Origin: Bacteroidota bacterium
Lineage (GTDB): Bacteria > Bacteroidota > Bacteroidia > Sphingobacteriales > Sphingobacteriaceae
Direction: 5' to 3'
DNA length: 34,320 nucleotides
NCBI GenBank assembly: GCA_013286985.1
Contig: JABDEQ010000020.1
Span: 1 to 34,320, forward strand
Positions 1 through 9,419 of the stretch are shown piece after piece (position 1 is the stretch's first letter; each line of letters begins with the position of its first letter). The notes beneath the pieces were generated by a model that saw only the letters and a list, made by a program, of their open reading frames with translations, was not told the origin of the DNA and did not search any database. The translations under genes and the position numbers were made by a program.

Positions 1-3000
1 GAAAAGGTTAAAGCTGAGTTTGCCAAATTAGGCGATATCAGTCACGACGAGCTGCGGGCCAAAACTATTGGTTTTAAAGAAATCATTGCCGAAGGCCTTG
101 CCGATATTGACAGCCAGATACAGGAGATTAAAGACAAAACCGAGAATAATCCGGATATAGATGTCAGCGAAAAAGTTGAGCTTTATACTCAGCTGGATAA
201 ACTGGAAAAAGACCGTAACAAAGAGCTTGAAGTTATTTTGATGCGGATTTTACCAGAAGCTTTTGCCGTGGTAAAAGAAAGCGCCAAACGCTTAAAAGAA
301 AACGCAACCATTGAGGTTACCGCAACGCAATTTGACCGTGATTTGGCCGCCCGCAAATCAAACGTATTGATTAAAGGCGATAAAGCCATCCACCATAATA
401 AATGGATTGCTGCCGGTAATGAAGTAACCTGGGATATGGTTCACTATGATGTACAGCTGTTGGGTGGTATCGTATTGCACCAGGGTAAAATTTCTGAAAT
501 GGCTACAGGTGAAGGTAAAACTTTGGTGGCTACCCTGCCCGCTTATCTTAATGCATTGGCCGGACAAGGCGTACACATTGTAACCGTGAACGACTACCTG
601 GCACGCCGTGACTCTGAGTGGATGGGCCCGCTGTATGAATTCCACGGGTTATCGGTTGATTGTATCGATAAACATGAGCCAAATTCAGAAGAGCGCCGTA
701 AAGCTTACATGAGCGATATTATTTTCGGAACAAACAATGAGTTTGGTTTCGATTACCTGCGTGACAACATGACACGTAGTCCTGAAGAATTGGTACAAGG
801 CAAATTGCATTTTGCCATGGTGGATGAGGTTGACTCCGTTTTAATTGATGATGCCCGTACACCTTTAATTATATCTGGCCCTATACCCCGCGGCGACGAG
901 CATGAGTTTTATGAATTAAAACCGCGTATTGAGCGCCTGGTAAATGCACAAAAAACCTATGTTAACGGCGTATTAAACGAAGCAAAAAAATTGATCGCCG
1001 AAGGCAAAACGGGTCCTGAAGAAGGCGGTTTGGCTTTATTGCGCGCTTTCAGGGGTTTGCCAAAGAGCAAAGCTTTAATAAAATATTTGAGTGAAGGGGG
1101 CAACAGGCAGTTGCTGCTGAAATCAGAAAACTACTATATGCAGGACCAAAGCAAGGAAATGCATAAAGTAGATGCCGAACTGTTTTTTATTATTGATGAA
1201 AAAAATAACCAGGTTGAACTGGCTGAAAAAGGTATTGAGCTGATCACGAGTTCAGGTGAAGATCCTCACTTCTTTGTAATGCCTGATGTGGGTACTGAAA
1301 TTGCTGAAATTGAAAAATCGGACTTACCGGCCGAACAAAAAATTGCTAATAAAGATGAACTGATGCGCGATTTCTCTATCAAATCGGAGCGTATCCATTC
1401 GGTAAATCAATTGCTGAAAGCTTATACCCTGTTTGAAAAAGATACAGAATACATTTTGGACGAAGGCAAGGTAAAAATTGTTGATGAGCAAACAGGCCGT
1501 GTTTTAGATGGCCGCCGTTACTCTGATGGCTTGCACCAGGCAATTGAAGCAAAAGAAAATGTTAAGGTAGAGGATGCTACCCAAACTTTTGCTACTATCA
1601 CGCTGCAAAACTACTTCCGCATGTACCACAAGCTTTGCGGTATGACGGGTACTGCCGTTACTGAAGCAGGTGAGTTTTGGGAAATTTACAAACTGGATGT
1701 GGTAGAAATACCAACCAACACCCCAACCAGCCGTGCAGACAGGCAGGATTTGGTTTACCGTACCGTTCGTGAAAAATATAATGCCGTTGCCGAAGAGATT
1801 GTGGCTTTAACACAAGCGGGCCGCCCGGTACTGGTGGGTACAACATCTGTTGAAATTTCGGAATTACTGAGCCGCATGCTAAAACTGCGCGGTATTAAAC
1901 ATAACGTATTGAATGCCAAAATGCACCAGAAAGAAGCCGATATTGTGGCCGAAGCTGGTAAATCAGGCACCGTAACTATTGCTACCAACATGGCTGGTCG
2001 TGGTACGGATATAAAATTAGGCCCGGGCGTTAAGGATGCCGGCGGTTTAGCCATTGTAGGTACCGAGCGCCACGAGTCGCGCCGTGTTGACCGCCAGCTA
2101 CGCGGTCGTGCCGGTCGTCAGGGCGACCCGGGTTCATCACAATTCTTTGTGTCGTTGGAAGACAACCTGATGCGTTTGTTTGGTTCCGAAAGAATCTCGA
2201 ACCTGATGGTACGTATGGGTATTGAAGAGGGTGAAGTGATCCAACACTCCATGATCTCAAACTCTATTGAGCGTGCGCAAAAAAAAGTAGAAGAAAACAA
2301 CTTCGGTATCCGTAAGCGTTTGCTGGAATATGATGATGTGATGAACTCACAGCGTACCGTTATTTATGCTAAACGTAAAAATGCCTTATTTGGCGAGCGT
2401 TTAGAAGTGGATATCAATAACACCATTTTTGATGTTGTTGAAGATGTGGTAACCGAATATAAAGAAGCCAACAATTTTGAAGGCTTTAACCTGGAAACCA
2501 TCCGCGTGTTTTCGGTTGATGTTGAATTAACGCATGATGAGTTTGTAAATACTTCGATAAATAAACTGGTTGACAGGGTTTTTGAAGAAGTAATGGAATT
2601 TTACAAACGCAAGCACGATGCTATTGCACAACAAGCTTATCCGGTATTAAAAGATGTGTTTGATACCCGCGGCGAATATGTTGAAAATATAGTTGTTCCG
2701 TTTACCGATGGTGTGCATGGTATCCAGGTATCTGTTCCGTTGAAAAAAGCGGTAGCAAGTAATGGTCATGAAGTGTTTAAGTCATTTGAAAAGAATGTTA
2801 CGCTGTACCTGATTGACGACGCCTGGAAAGAGCACCTGCGCGAAATGGATGAGTTAAAGCAATCTGTACAGAACGCGGTTTACGAACAAAAAGACCCGTT
2901 ATTGGTTTATAAGTTTGAGGCTTTTGAATTGTTCCGCCAGATGCTGGCAACCGTAAACAAGGAGCTGGTTAGCTTCCTGTTCAGAGGTGGCATCCCGGTA

Positions 3001-3237
3001 CAACAGCAAGCAGATGATATCCGCGAAGCGAAACCGCAACCTAAGCTCGACCTTAAAAAAATGCGCACCTCAAAACCTGAATTGGTAGGTGAAGCCAACG
3101 GTTCAGCAATGCAGGACATGCGTGAGTTGCAAAAGGCCACCCCGGTAAGGGTTGAGCAAAAAATAGGAAGAAATGATCCTTGTCCTTGCGGAAGCGGCAA
3201 AAAATACAAAAACTGCCATGGCGTAGGTCAAAATTAA
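1..3237 (+). CDS. secA: Protein translocase subunit SecA (5' end outside window)
   Basis: SecA is the cytosolic ATPase that drives preproteins through the SecYEG channel. The frame is open from base 1, so the first residues (probably about 25, by comparison with relatives) lie outside; 1078 residues are visible. Walker A TGEGKT is at 505-522, followed by the DEAD-like Walker B with [12 protein letters not shown] near 829-864. Helicase region II ([24 protein letters not shown]) is near 1984-2130. The C-terminus ends in a SEC-C zinc motif ([13 protein letters not shown]) near 3181-3220, which in the family binds SecB or ribosomes. Compared with the roughly 900-residue E. coli protein it carries extra sequence around 940-1380, typical of Bacteroidota SecA. 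A TTG/ATG pair at 238-243 is internal and is not the start. A weak hairpin follows the stop. Confidence 0.97.
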   Translation, partial: EKVKAEFAKLGDISHDELRAKTIGFKEIIAEGLADIDSQIQEIKDKTENNPDIDVSEKVELYTQLDKLEKDRNKELEVILMRILPEAFAVVKESAKRLKENATIEVTATQFDRDLAARKSNVLIKGDKAIHHNKWIAAGNEVTWDMVHYDVQLLGGIVLHQGKISEMATGEGKTLVATLPAYLNALAGQGVHIVTVNDYLARRDSEWMGPLYEFHGLSVDCIDKHEPNSEERRKAYMSDIIFGTNNEFGFDYLRDNMTRSPEELVQGKLHFAMVDEVDSVLIDDARTPLIISGPIPRGDEHEFYELKPRIERLVNAQKTYVNGVLNEAKKLIAEGKTGPEEGGLALLRAFRGLPKSKALIKYLSEGGNRQLLLKSENYYMQDQSKEMHKVDAELFFIIDEKNNQVELAEKGIELITSSGEDPHFFVMPDVGTEIAEIEKSDLPAEQKIANKDELMRDFSIKSERIHSVNQLLKAYTLFEKDTEYILDEGKVKIVDEQTGRVLDGRRYSDGLHQAIEAKENVKVEDATQTFATITLQNYFRMYHKLCGMTGTAVTEAGEFWEIYKLDVVEIPTNTPTSRADRQDLVYRTVREKYNAVAEEIVALTQAGRPVLVGTTSVEISELLSRMLKLRGIKHNVLNAKMHQKEADIVAEAGKSGTVTIATNMAGRGTDIKLGPGVKDAGGLAIVGTERHESRRVDRQLRGRAGRQGDPGSSQFFVSLEDNLMRLFGSERISNLMVRMGIEEGEVIQHSMISNSIERAQKKVEENNFGIRKRLLEYDDVMNSQRTVIYAKRKNALFGERLEVDINNTIFDVVEDVVTEYKEANNFEGFNLETIRVFSVDVELTHDEFVNTSINKLVDRVFEEVMEFYKRKHDAIAQQAYPVLKDVFDTRGEYVENIVVPFTDGVHGIQVSVPLKKAVASNGHEVFKSFEKNVTLYLIDDAWKEHLREMDELKQSVQNAVYEQKDPLLVYKFEAFELFRQMLATVNKELVSFLFRGGIPVQQQADDIREAKPQPKLDLKKMRTSKPELVGEANGSAMQDMRELQKATPVRVEQKIGRNDPCPCGSGKKYKNCHGVGQN

Positions 3238-3251
3238 TATTGAAAAAGGTT

Positions 3252-3278
3252 ATCACTCCGGCGAAATGCTGGAGTGAT
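3252..3278 (+). terminator. Possible weak terminator after secA
   Basis: Inverted repeat ATCACTCC (3252-3259) and GGAGTGAT (3271-3278) lies 15 bases after the secA stop. No clear T-run follows, so it may only protect the 3' end or partly separate secA from the next gene. Confidence 0.3.
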
Positions 3279-3312
3279 GACGCTGTTTAAATAACCTTAA
3301 TATTTAAAACAA

Positions 3313-3771
3313 ATGAAAAATACAGTATCTTATTTAAAAGCTAAAATGAGCCCGATAAGTTACTGTATTTTTTTTGTACTGTTTCTTCTGCCCGCACTAT
3401 CGCATGCCCAAACCCGGGGCAAAGTGGAAGTGGTAAAAGACCCGTTGATAGATACATTGATTGCCCGCAGAGCCTCTTTAGGTAAAAACGCAGCAATTAG
3501 TGATGATGCAACCAATGGCTACCGGGTACAGATTTTTTTCGGATCAAACCGGCAGGACGCTTACAACGCGCAGGCCCGTTTCCTGGAAGAATATCCCGAC
3601 ACCAGGACTTACATTTTATATACCGAACCCAATTTTAAAGTGCAGGTTGGCGATTTCAGAACAAAGCTGGAAGCGCAAAAGCTGCAGAACGATTTGAGAG
3701 ATAAGTTTACCAGCCTGTTTATTATACAAGGCAAAATTAATCCGCCTAAAACTGACGCCTCCAATGATTAA
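3313..3771 (+). CDS. Secreted SPOR-domain protein
   Basis: A 152-residue protein with an N-terminal signal peptide (hydrophobic core about 14-29, predicted cleavage SHA/QTRG after residue 32). Residues about 69-140 form a SPOR domain (GYRVQIFFGS ... FKVQVGDFRTKLEAQKLQNDL). SPOR domains bind denuded peptidoglycan glycan strands at division sites in the families studied, so a periplasmic or envelope cell-wall role is likely. A second Met at residue 12 would leave a shorter signal peptide; the first ATG is kept because it gives a normal basic n-region. The stop overlaps the start of the M20 amidohydrolase by 8 bases, which suggests translational coupling. There is no enzymatic domain. Confidence 0.85.
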   Translation: MKNTVSYLKAKMSPISYCIFFVLFLLPALSHAQTRGKVEVVKDPLIDTLIARRASLGKNAAISDDATNGYRVQIFFGSNRQDAYNAQARFLEEYPDTRTYILYTEPNFKVQVGDFRTKLEAQKLQNDLRDKFTSLFIIQGKINPPKTDASND

Positions 3772-4948
3772 AGAGCAAATACAGCAACTATCACAGGATA
3801 TTTTTAACGATGTGGTGGCTACCCGTCGCCATCTGCATGCACATCCTGAACTTTCTTTTCATGAAGTGGAAACATCTGCTTTTGTTGCATCGCGTTTGGA
3901 TGCCTTGGGCTTGAAATACGAGCGAATGGCCGATAATGGTCTGGTTGCTTTAATTAAGGGTGATAAACCATCGGATAAAGTGGTTGCCCTGCGTGCCGAT
4001 ATGGATGCTTTGCCTATTTTGGAAGCCAATAATGTGCCTTACAAATCACAAAACAGTGGTGTAATGCATGCTTGCGGGCATGATGCACATACCTCATCAT
4101 TATTAGGTACAGCCAAAATATTAACTGACCTTAAAAGTCAGTTTGGAGGAACAGTTAAGCTGATCTTTCAACCGGCAGAAGAAAAACTACCTGGTGGTGC
4201 GAGCCTGATGATAAAGGAAGGCGTATTGGAGAATCCAAAACCACAAGCCGTTTTAGGGCAGCATGTGATGCCTTTGATAGATGCGGGCAAAGTAGGTTTC
4301 CGTGCAGGTAAATACATGGCCTCGACAGATGAAATTTACGTAACCGTGCACGGCAAAGGCGGTCATGGTGCGCAGCCACAACAAAATATTGATCCGGTTA
4401 TTATTACCGCACATATATTAACCGCACTGCAGCAAGTAGTTAGCCGCTTTGCTGATCCGAAAAGCCCGTCGGTGCTTTCCTTTGGGAAAGTGATTGCCAA
4501 CGGTGCCACCAATGTTATTCCTAACGAGGTGTATCTGGAAGGCACCTTCCGCACCATGGATGAAAAATGGCGTGGTGAGGCTCACATCAAAATGAAAAAA
4601 ATGGCCGAAGGCATTGCCGAAAGCATGGGCGGCAGCTGCGATTTTAATATTATGCGCGGCTATCCTTTCCTGATTAATGAAGAAAAATTAACGCATGCAA
4701 CCCGCGGCCACGCCGAAGATTATTTAGGTAAGGAAAACGTACTCGACCTGGATATATGGATGGCAGCAGAAGACTTTGCCTATTATTCACAAGTAGCCGA
4801 CTCCTGCTTTTACCGTTTAGGCACCCGCAATGAGAGCCGCGGCATAACCTCATCAGTACACACACCAACCTTTGACGTGGAAGAGGATGCTTTTAAAATA
4901 AGCACAGGTTTAATGGCTTATTTAGCCGTTAAACAATTGGGAAATTAA
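3764..4948 (+). CDS. M20 family amidohydrolase (N-acyl amino acid / hippurate hydrolase type)
   Basis: A 394-residue zinc-dependent amidohydrolase of the M20D group (hippuricase, IAA-amino acid hydrolase, N-acetyl-diaminopimelate deacetylase relatives), which cleaves N-acyl groups from amino acids. Visible motifs are HAHPELSFHEVET (25-37), ALRADMDALP (75-84), the metal site MHACGHDAHTSS (101-112, ligands C104 and H106), the catalytic acid in QPAEE (136-140), GQHV (165-168) and a late His in SSVHTPTF. No signal peptide is seen, so it is probably cytosolic. Length is normal for the family. It overlaps the SPOR gene by 8 bases. The exact acyl substrate cannot be read from sequence. Confidence 0.92.
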   Translation: MIKEQIQQLSQDIFNDVVATRRHLHAHPELSFHEVETSAFVASRLDALGLKYERMADNGLVALIKGDKPSDKVVALRADMDALPILEANNVPYKSQNSGVMHACGHDAHTSSLLGTAKILTDLKSQFGGTVKLIFQPAEEKLPGGASLMIKEGVLENPKPQAVLGQHVMPLIDAGKVGFRAGKYMASTDEIYVTVHGKGGHGAQPQQNIDPVIITAHILTALQQVVSRFADPKSPSVLSFGKVIANGATNVIPNEVYLEGTFRTMDEKWRGEAHIKMKKMAEGIAESMGGSCDFNIMRGYPFLINEEKLTHATRGHAEDYLGKENVLDLDIWMAAEDFAYYSQVADSCFYRLGTRNESRGITSSVHTPTFDVEEDAFKISTGLMAYLAVKQLGN

Positions 4949-4997
4949 AATAGCCGCAACTTAAATTTTCATAATCCTATACATAACCAAAACAGCT

Positions 4998-5705
4998 ATG
5001 CAAAACGTAGTAATTGCAGGTGGAACTTCAGGAATGGGGTTTGCCACCGCAAAATTATTAATAGCCAAAGGTTTTAACGTGGTCATTTTAGGCAGGGATA
5101 GGGAGAAACTTAACCAAACACTAAAAGAGCTTGGTCCTAATGCAACAGGTAAAAGTGTTGATGCAACCGACGGAGAGACCCTTAAACAAACCATAGCATC
5201 GATTGGCCAAATAGACCATCTGGTTATTGCGCTTAGCGGAGGGAAAGGCATGGGGCGTTTTGCAGATTTAAATCTGAACGATTTGCGCCAGGGTTTTGAG
5301 GGAAAATTTTTTCCGCAATTGCAGATGGCCCAAGCGGTATTACCTTACATAGCCGCAACAGGAAGTATAACTTTTATTACATCCATCAGCTCACGATCAA
5401 AAGCACCGGGCACAGCCGGCCTGGGCGCCATTAACGGCGCAATAGAAATTATGGTGCCTACTTTAGCGAAAGAACTAAAGCCGTTGAGAATAAATGCTGT
5501 AGCACCGGGAGTTATTAATACTACCTGGTGGGATTTTTTACCGCCCGAAAAAAAACAGGAAACATTTAATCAATATAACCAAACCATCCCATTAGGCAGG
5601 GTTGGCGAACCCGATGACGTAGCTGGCTTGATAGTAACGCTTATTGAAAACACCTATATTACCGGGCAGGTTATTGCCGTTGATGGCGGACTCAGCTTAG
5701 TATAG
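4998..5705 (+). CDS. SDR-fold protein lacking the Tyr-Lys catalytic pair
   Basis: A 235-residue Rossmann protein of the short-chain dehydrogenase/reductase superfamily. The nucleotide-binding glycine motif GGTSGMG is at 8-14, and the post-catalytic region INAVAPGVINT (165-175) and C-terminal ITGQVIAVDGG are well conserved. Aligning the helix that ends LAKEL160 with the usual YxxxK helix places Leu142 at the catalytic Tyr and Asn146 at the Lys, so the standard oxidoreductase site appears absent. SDR subgroups without these residues are known (for example the Lin1944-like group), with undetermined function. It could be a non-catalytic NAD(P)-binding protein or use other residues. It lies 49 bases after the amidohydrolase on the same strand. 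Confidence 0.85.
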   Translation: MQNVVIAGGTSGMGFATAKLLIAKGFNVVILGRDREKLNQTLKELGPNATGKSVDATDGETLKQTIASIGQIDHLVIALSGGKGMGRFADLNLNDLRQGFEGKFFPQLQMAQAVLPYIAATGSITFITSISSRSKAPGTAGLGAINGAIEIMVPTLAKELKPLRINAVAPGVINTTWWDFLPPEKKQETFNQYNQTIPLGRVGEPDDVAGLIVTLIENTYITGQVIAVDGGLSLV

Positions 5706-5732
5706 CAGCCTGAGCAAAACAAAAACAGCCCT

Positions 5733-6659
5733 ATGAAAAAACTTCTCCTCGCTTTCAGCTTTCTCCTTTTAGCTTTCAGCTCCTTCTCCCAGCAGATCAA
5801 ACGTTTTAACCCGGATACCATCCGCACAATTGTATTAGATTCGACGGTAAATATTCGTTCTCATCATTTAGATGCACAGGATTTTATCGATGCTGTATTG
5901 GCCGATACCGGCTTTTATAAAGCTTTTCGCGATATGAAAAAATACAGTTTCATTGCTGAGAATCGCATTTATACTTATAACAAAAGCAATAAGGTTGATG
6001 GTAAAATTTATCGTAAAATAAAGCATACTGATATTCACGGGAAGCATTCGATAGCATACCTGGTAAAAAAGGACAGTGGAAATGTGTATAAAAGCAATGG
6101 TAAGTACCAGCTGTATACTGTAGAGATGTTCGACTATATTTTTGGCAACGCCTACAATTCTGATTTTGCTGATGGCCCTTCGCTTGATGGCAAAGGCGGT
6201 AAAAATGAAAGTTATAAAGACAAGCTAAAAACACTGATATTTCGCCCCGGACATAAGGTAACCGGAATACCATTTATCAGCAGTAAATCTGAAATATTTT
6301 CGAAAGATATGCGCGATTATTACTTCTACCAGTTTGCACGCGGCAAATACCTGGATTCCATCCCGGTGTATCGTTTCCGGGTGATTAGAAAGCCCAGCAT
6401 AAGCGATAATGATGTAGTAATTAAAGAGATGAATACCATATTTGATGCCCGTACCTTTAAAATATTGGGCCGCTATGTGGATATGAAGTACAGCAACTGG
6501 ATCTTTAGCTTTGATGTGCAGATGAATATTGAGCTCGGTGAGTTTGATGGCGAGCTGGTGCCAACCAAAATTACCTACCAGGGTAACTGGGATGTCCCCC
6601 TCCACAAAACAGAGCGCGCCAGCTTTTTAATTGTGCATAAGGATTATAAGAAAGAGTAG
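5733..6659 (+). CDS. Secreted protein of unknown function
   Basis: A 308-residue protein I do not recognise. It starts with a clear signal peptide (MKKLLLAFSF, cleavage predicted after SFS19, leaving Gln20). The mature part has no Cys lipobox and no transmembrane segment. It is rich in Tyr, Lys and Asp with alternating hydrophobic stretches (DYYFYQFARGKYLDSIPVYRF, then KILGRYVDMKYSNWIFSFD), which suggests a beta-rich periplasmic or surface protein. The last part faintly recalls the barrel-preceding region of some large Bacteroidota outer-membrane proteins; this is a weak impression. It begins 27 bases after the SDR gene and is followed by a long gene-free, repeat-rich stretch. Confidence 0.75.
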   Translation: MKKLLLAFSFLLLAFSSFSQQIKRFNPDTIRTIVLDSTVNIRSHHLDAQDFIDAVLADTGFYKAFRDMKKYSFIAENRIYTYNKSNKVDGKIYRKIKHTDIHGKHSIAYLVKKDSGNVYKSNGKYQLYTVEMFDYIFGNAYNSDFADGPSLDGKGGKNESYKDKLKTLIFRPGHKVTGIPFISSKSEIFSKDMRDYYFYQFARGKYLDSIPVYRFRVIRKPSISDNDVVIKEMNTIFDARTFKILGRYVDMKYSNWIFSFDVQMNIELGEFDGELVPTKITYQGNWDVPLHKTERASFLIVHKDYKKE

Positions 6660-7197
6660 TAGCCCAACAATTTAAAATAGATTTCGCAGAGAAGGCCATT
6701 TTAAAAATGCACGGTTTATTTTAGGCTAAAGCCCTTTTTGCTTTCTTACACTTCCCGCCCCATAAATGGGACGGCAATAAAGTTTTAAAGCACTGTTGTC
6801 CGGGGAAAACCTCATTTAGTTAAATAATCCTTCAAAACGAGCCAAAAACAGCATTTTTTATTGGTTTGTCAAAAGTAAGCCCCCTTATTTTCTGTTGACC
6901 TTAACCGATAAACTTCAACCGGCTGTCCGGTTAAAATTTCCCATAATATTGGGTTTCTTCGCAATTGACCACTTATAGCTTCGATATTCGGAAAATAAAC
7001 AACTTTATTGCTGTATATCTCAGCCATTTCACGAACCGGCTGTCCGGGGAAATTTTATTTAAAATTTCCCCGGACACTAATAGTTTTAAAGTATAACTTA
7101 TACACACGTCAATTTTTATTACCGTTCGGCTTTAGCCAACGGAAAGTAAAAGGGAGGAATAGGGGCTTTAGCCCAAAAAGATAACTGGGGCCAGCTA
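6660..7197. repeat. Gene-free stretch with inverted repeats and a 17-bp hairpin
   Basis: No gene is supported here. The segment 6722-6790 (GGCTAAAGCCC, T-rich, then a hairpin with CCCAT/ATGGG ending ACGGCAATAAAG) resembles the reverse complement of 7115-7180 (GGGCTAAAGCCC, T-rich, then CCGTTGGCTAAAGCC with AACGGTAATAAA). The region is therefore bounded by two imperfect, oppositely oriented repeat units. Between them, TGTCCGG occurs three times (6797, 6924 and 7041), twice as ACCGGCTGTCCGG. A near-perfect hairpin with 17-bp arms lies at 7041-7057 and 7060-7076. Confidence 0.6.
7041..7076. repeat. Perfect 17-bp-arm palindrome
   Basis: Arms 7041-7057 (TGTCCGGGGAAATTTTA) and 7060-7076 are exact reverse complements with only TT between them. 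No T-run adjoins it, so it is not an ordinary terminator. It ends with the same TGTCCGG word that occurs singly at 6797 and 6924, as if those were half copies. Confidence 0.8.
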
Positions 7198-7662
7198 TTA
7201 ATTTACTAAACAATTTCCTTCCGCCGTCTCTTTTATAACCCCATTCCTTTTTTGTAAAAGATTACTCATATACCGTTCCAGGAAAAGATAATTTACCCAC
7301 TCTCCTATTATCCCGAAAGGTGATTCGAAAATAAAAATATCCTGCATTACCGTTTGATTGTTAATGGCCGTGAAGATATGCTGGTGCTTGAAACTTTTAA
7401 AAGCTCCGCTAACCATTTCGTCGGTAAAGGAATAAGGATAATTAAACTCGGTTATTTTGGAAATAAGCGTTTGCCGGATGCCGAAATGCCTGGCCCGCCA
7501 AGTCACCGTTTCGCCCAGCCCAATTAAACCGCTGGTACGGCCCGCAATAGCTTGTTCGCCGGTTTGTTGGGTGGATATCAAGTGCAGATCAATACTCCGC
7601 GCCATATCAAAACATCGTTCTATGGGTGCATTGATATGGGTGGTGAGTTCTATTTGTGTCAA
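7198..7662 (-). CDS. SRPBCC (START/Bet v1-like) family protein, TTG start
   Basis: A 154-residue protein of the SRPBCC ligand-binding fold, recognised from the N-terminal beta strand and helix (IELTTHINAPIERCFDMARS), the central strand with TSGLIGLGETVTWRARHFG and the C-terminal helix LFLERYMSNLLQKRN. Bacteroidota relatives are usually annotated as SRPBCC or cell-division-inhibitor-like proteins of unknown ligand. The start must be TTG at 7660-7662: a stop lies two codons upstream, and the next ATG (codon 20, at 7603-7605) would remove the first strand of the fold. It lies downstream of asnS on the same strand, separated by a terminator hairpin, so it probably has its own promoter. Confidence 0.8.
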   Translation of the reverse strand: MTQIELTTHINAPIERCFDMARSIDLHLISTQQTGEQAIAGRTSGLIGLGETVTWRARHFGIRQTLISKITEFNYPYSFTDEMVSGAFKSFKHQHIFTAINNQTVMQDIFIFESPFGIIGEWVNYLFLERYMSNLLQKRNGVIKETAEGNCLVN

Positions 7663-7708
7663 AATTTATTGATTACACTGATTAGTGGATGTGATTACAC
7701 CGATTTTC

Positions 7709-7745
7709 AAAAAAGACTTCCGAAGTTTTCAAAACTTTGGAAGTC
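7709..7745 (-). terminator. Intrinsic terminator of asnS
   Basis: Arms 7715-7729 and 7731-7745 form a 15-bp stem with one mismatch (GACTTCC ... GGAAGTC). On the minus strand the stem is followed by six T (7714-7709). It sits 45 bases after the asnS stop. Confidence 0.75.
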
Positions 7746-7789
7746 TAAATATCATTTACTATGATCTATGAACCATCGGCCATGAACCG

Positions 7790-9226
7790 CTAAAACTCAG
7801 CATTCTTCGGATATCTTGGGAAAGGAATTACATCGCGGATATTGCCCATACCGGTTACAAACAGCACCAAACGCTCAAAGCCTAAACCAAAACCAGCATG
7901 CGGACAAGCACCGAAACGGCGTGTATCCAGGTACCACCAAAGCTCATCTTTAGGGATACCCATTTCGTCCATACGTTGTTCCAGTTTTTCTAAACGCTCT
8001 TCACGCTGTGAGCCACCCACAATTTCGCCAATGCCCGGGAACAGGATGTCCATAGCGCGGACGGTTTTGCCGTCATCATTCTGGCGCATGTAAAATGCTT
8101 TGATTTCTTTAGGGTAATCCGTCAGGATAACCGGTTTCTTAAAGTGTTTTTCAACCAGGTAACGCTCATGCTCTGATTGCAGGTCGGTTCCCCAGCCTTC
8201 AACCGGATATTGGAATTTCTTTTTCTTATTCGGAGTCGATTCCTTTAAAATTTCAATAGCCTCGGTATAAGTCAAACGTTCAAAACTATTATCCAGGCAG
8301 AACTGTAGTTTTTCCAGCAGGCTCATTTCTGAGCGTTCCTGTTGTGGCTTTTGCTTTTCTTCTTCCAGCAGGCGTTGCGTTAAAAACTCAATATCATCGG
8401 CATTTTTATCCAAAGCGTATTTAATCACATATTTCAGCATGTCCTCAGCAAGATCCATGTTGTCGTCCAGGTCATTAAACGCTACTTCCGGCTCAATCAT
8501 CCAAAATTCCGCCAGGTGACGGGTAGTATTTGAATTTTCGGCGCGGAATGTTGGTCCGAAGGTATAAATATCGCTTAATGCCATCGCCCCAAGCTCACCT
8601 TCCAGCTGGCCGGAAACGGTTAGGTTGGTAGCTTTACCAAAAAAGTCTTCTTTATAATCGATCTCCCCGTTTTCTGTTTTTGGAGGATTAGCGATATCAA
8701 AATTAGTTACGTGGAAAGTTTCACCCGCACCTTCCGCATCAGACGCGGTAATGATAGGCGTATGCAGGTAAACAAAACCGCGTTCCTGGAAAAACTGGTG
8801 AACGGCAAATGCCAGGCTGTTACGCACGCGGAATATTGCCCCGAAAGTATTGGTGCGGAAACGCAGGTGCGCGATCTCCCGCAAAAACTCAAGACTATGT
8901 TTTTTAGGCTGCAGCGGATATTTCTCTGGATCGCTGTCGCCCAAAATTTCAATTTCTGTTGCTTTTACTTCTACCTTTTGGCCTTTCCCTAAAGAAGCAA
9001 TCAAAGTACCCGATACGCTGATGGCCGCACCGGTAGTGATACGCTTTAGTAAAGCAGCATCGGTATTTTCAAAATCGACAACAATCTGTATGTTATTATT
9101 GGTTGAGCCATCATTCAATGCAATAAACTGATTATTACGGAAGGTACGTACCCATCCCTTAACAATAACGCTGATATCTGTTTGTTCGCTTTCCAGTAGT
9201 GCTTTGATCTTTGTGCGCTGGCCCAT
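7790..9226 (-). CDS. asnS: Asparagine--tRNA ligase
   Basis: A 478-residue class IIb aminoacyl-tRNA synthetase that charges tRNA-Asn in the cytosol. The N-terminal OB-fold anticodon-binding domain covers about 18-95 ([11 protein letters not shown] ... FIALNDGS). Class II motif 2 ([19 protein letters not shown], 227-245) has the Asn-type signature, and motif 3 [15 protein letters not shown] is at 445-459 near the C-terminus, followed by IRDVIPFPR. The sequence around 185-205 ([23 protein letters not shown]) and the acidic helical stretch near 290-310 are typical of Bacteroidota AsnS. Length is normal. Transcription probably starts from a TATTTTTG box just upstream (9247-9254) and ends at the hairpin at 7709-7745. 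Confidence 0.97.
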   Translation of the reverse strand: MGQRTKIKALLESEQTDISVIVKGWVRTFRNNQFIALNDGSTNNNIQIVVDFENTDAALLKRITTGAAISVSGTLIASLGKGQKVEVKATEIEILGDSDPEKYPLQPKKHSLEFLREIAHLRFRTNTFGAIFRVRNSLAFAVHQFFQERGFVYLHTPIITASDAEGAGETFHVTNFDIANPPKTENGEIDYKEDFFGKATNLTVSGQLEGELGAMALSDIYTFGPTFRAENSNTTRHLAEFWMIEPEVAFNDLDDNMDLAEDMLKYVIKYALDKNADDIEFLTQRLLEEEKQKPQQERSEMSLLEKLQFCLDNSFERLTYTEAIEILKESTPNKKKKFQYPVEGWGTDLQSEHERYLVEKHFKKPVILTDYPKEIKAFYMRQNDDGKTVRAMDILFPGIGEIVGGSQREERLEKLEQRMDEMGIPKDELWWYLDTRRFGACPHAGFGLGFERLVLFVTGMGNIRDVIPFPRYPKNAEF

Positions 9227-9246
9227 ATAAATTAAATTTTGAGGAG

Positions 9247-9254
9247 CAAAAATA
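9247..9254 (-). promoter_or_regulatory. Candidate -7 box of asnS
   Basis: TATTTTTG on the minus strand matches the Bacteroidota consensus TAnnTTTG and lies about 20 bases before the asnS ATG. The position expected for the -33 box falls in the outer end (GTTCAGACA) of the inverted repeat at 9270-9295. Confidence 0.4.
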
Positions 9255-9269
9255 CGATTATTGAGTGAT

Positions 9270-9393
9270 TGTCTGAACTCGAATTTATAGAATTACGGAA
9301 TGAACAGAATGAAAATGGGATACATGTACTAATTAACGCCGCTGCAAGGGAAATTCCGGTAATTTATTAATTCCATAAATTCGGGTTCAGACA
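9270..9393. repeat. 26-bp inverted repeat between divergent genes
   Basis: Left arm 9270-9295 (TGTCTGAACTCGAATTTATA and six more bases) pairs with right arm 9368-9393 with two mismatches; the arms are 72 bases apart. The outer ends GTTCAGACA point toward asnS on one side and the EamA gene on the other. The sequence resembles a palindromic repeat I recall as common between genes in Sphingobacteriaceae; that familiarity is memory, not a search. Confidence 0.7.
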
Positions 9394-9406
9394 GATTTGA
9401 TTTTAT

Positions 9407-9414
9407 TAAGTTTG
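9407..9414 (+). promoter_or_regulatory. Candidate -7 box of the EamA transporter gene
   Basis: TAAGTTTG fits TAnnTTTG and lies 5 bases before the ATG at 9420, so the transcript would be nearly leaderless. The -33 position falls at the outer end of the inverted repeat right arm. Confidence 0.35.
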
Positions 9415-9419
9415 TTAAA

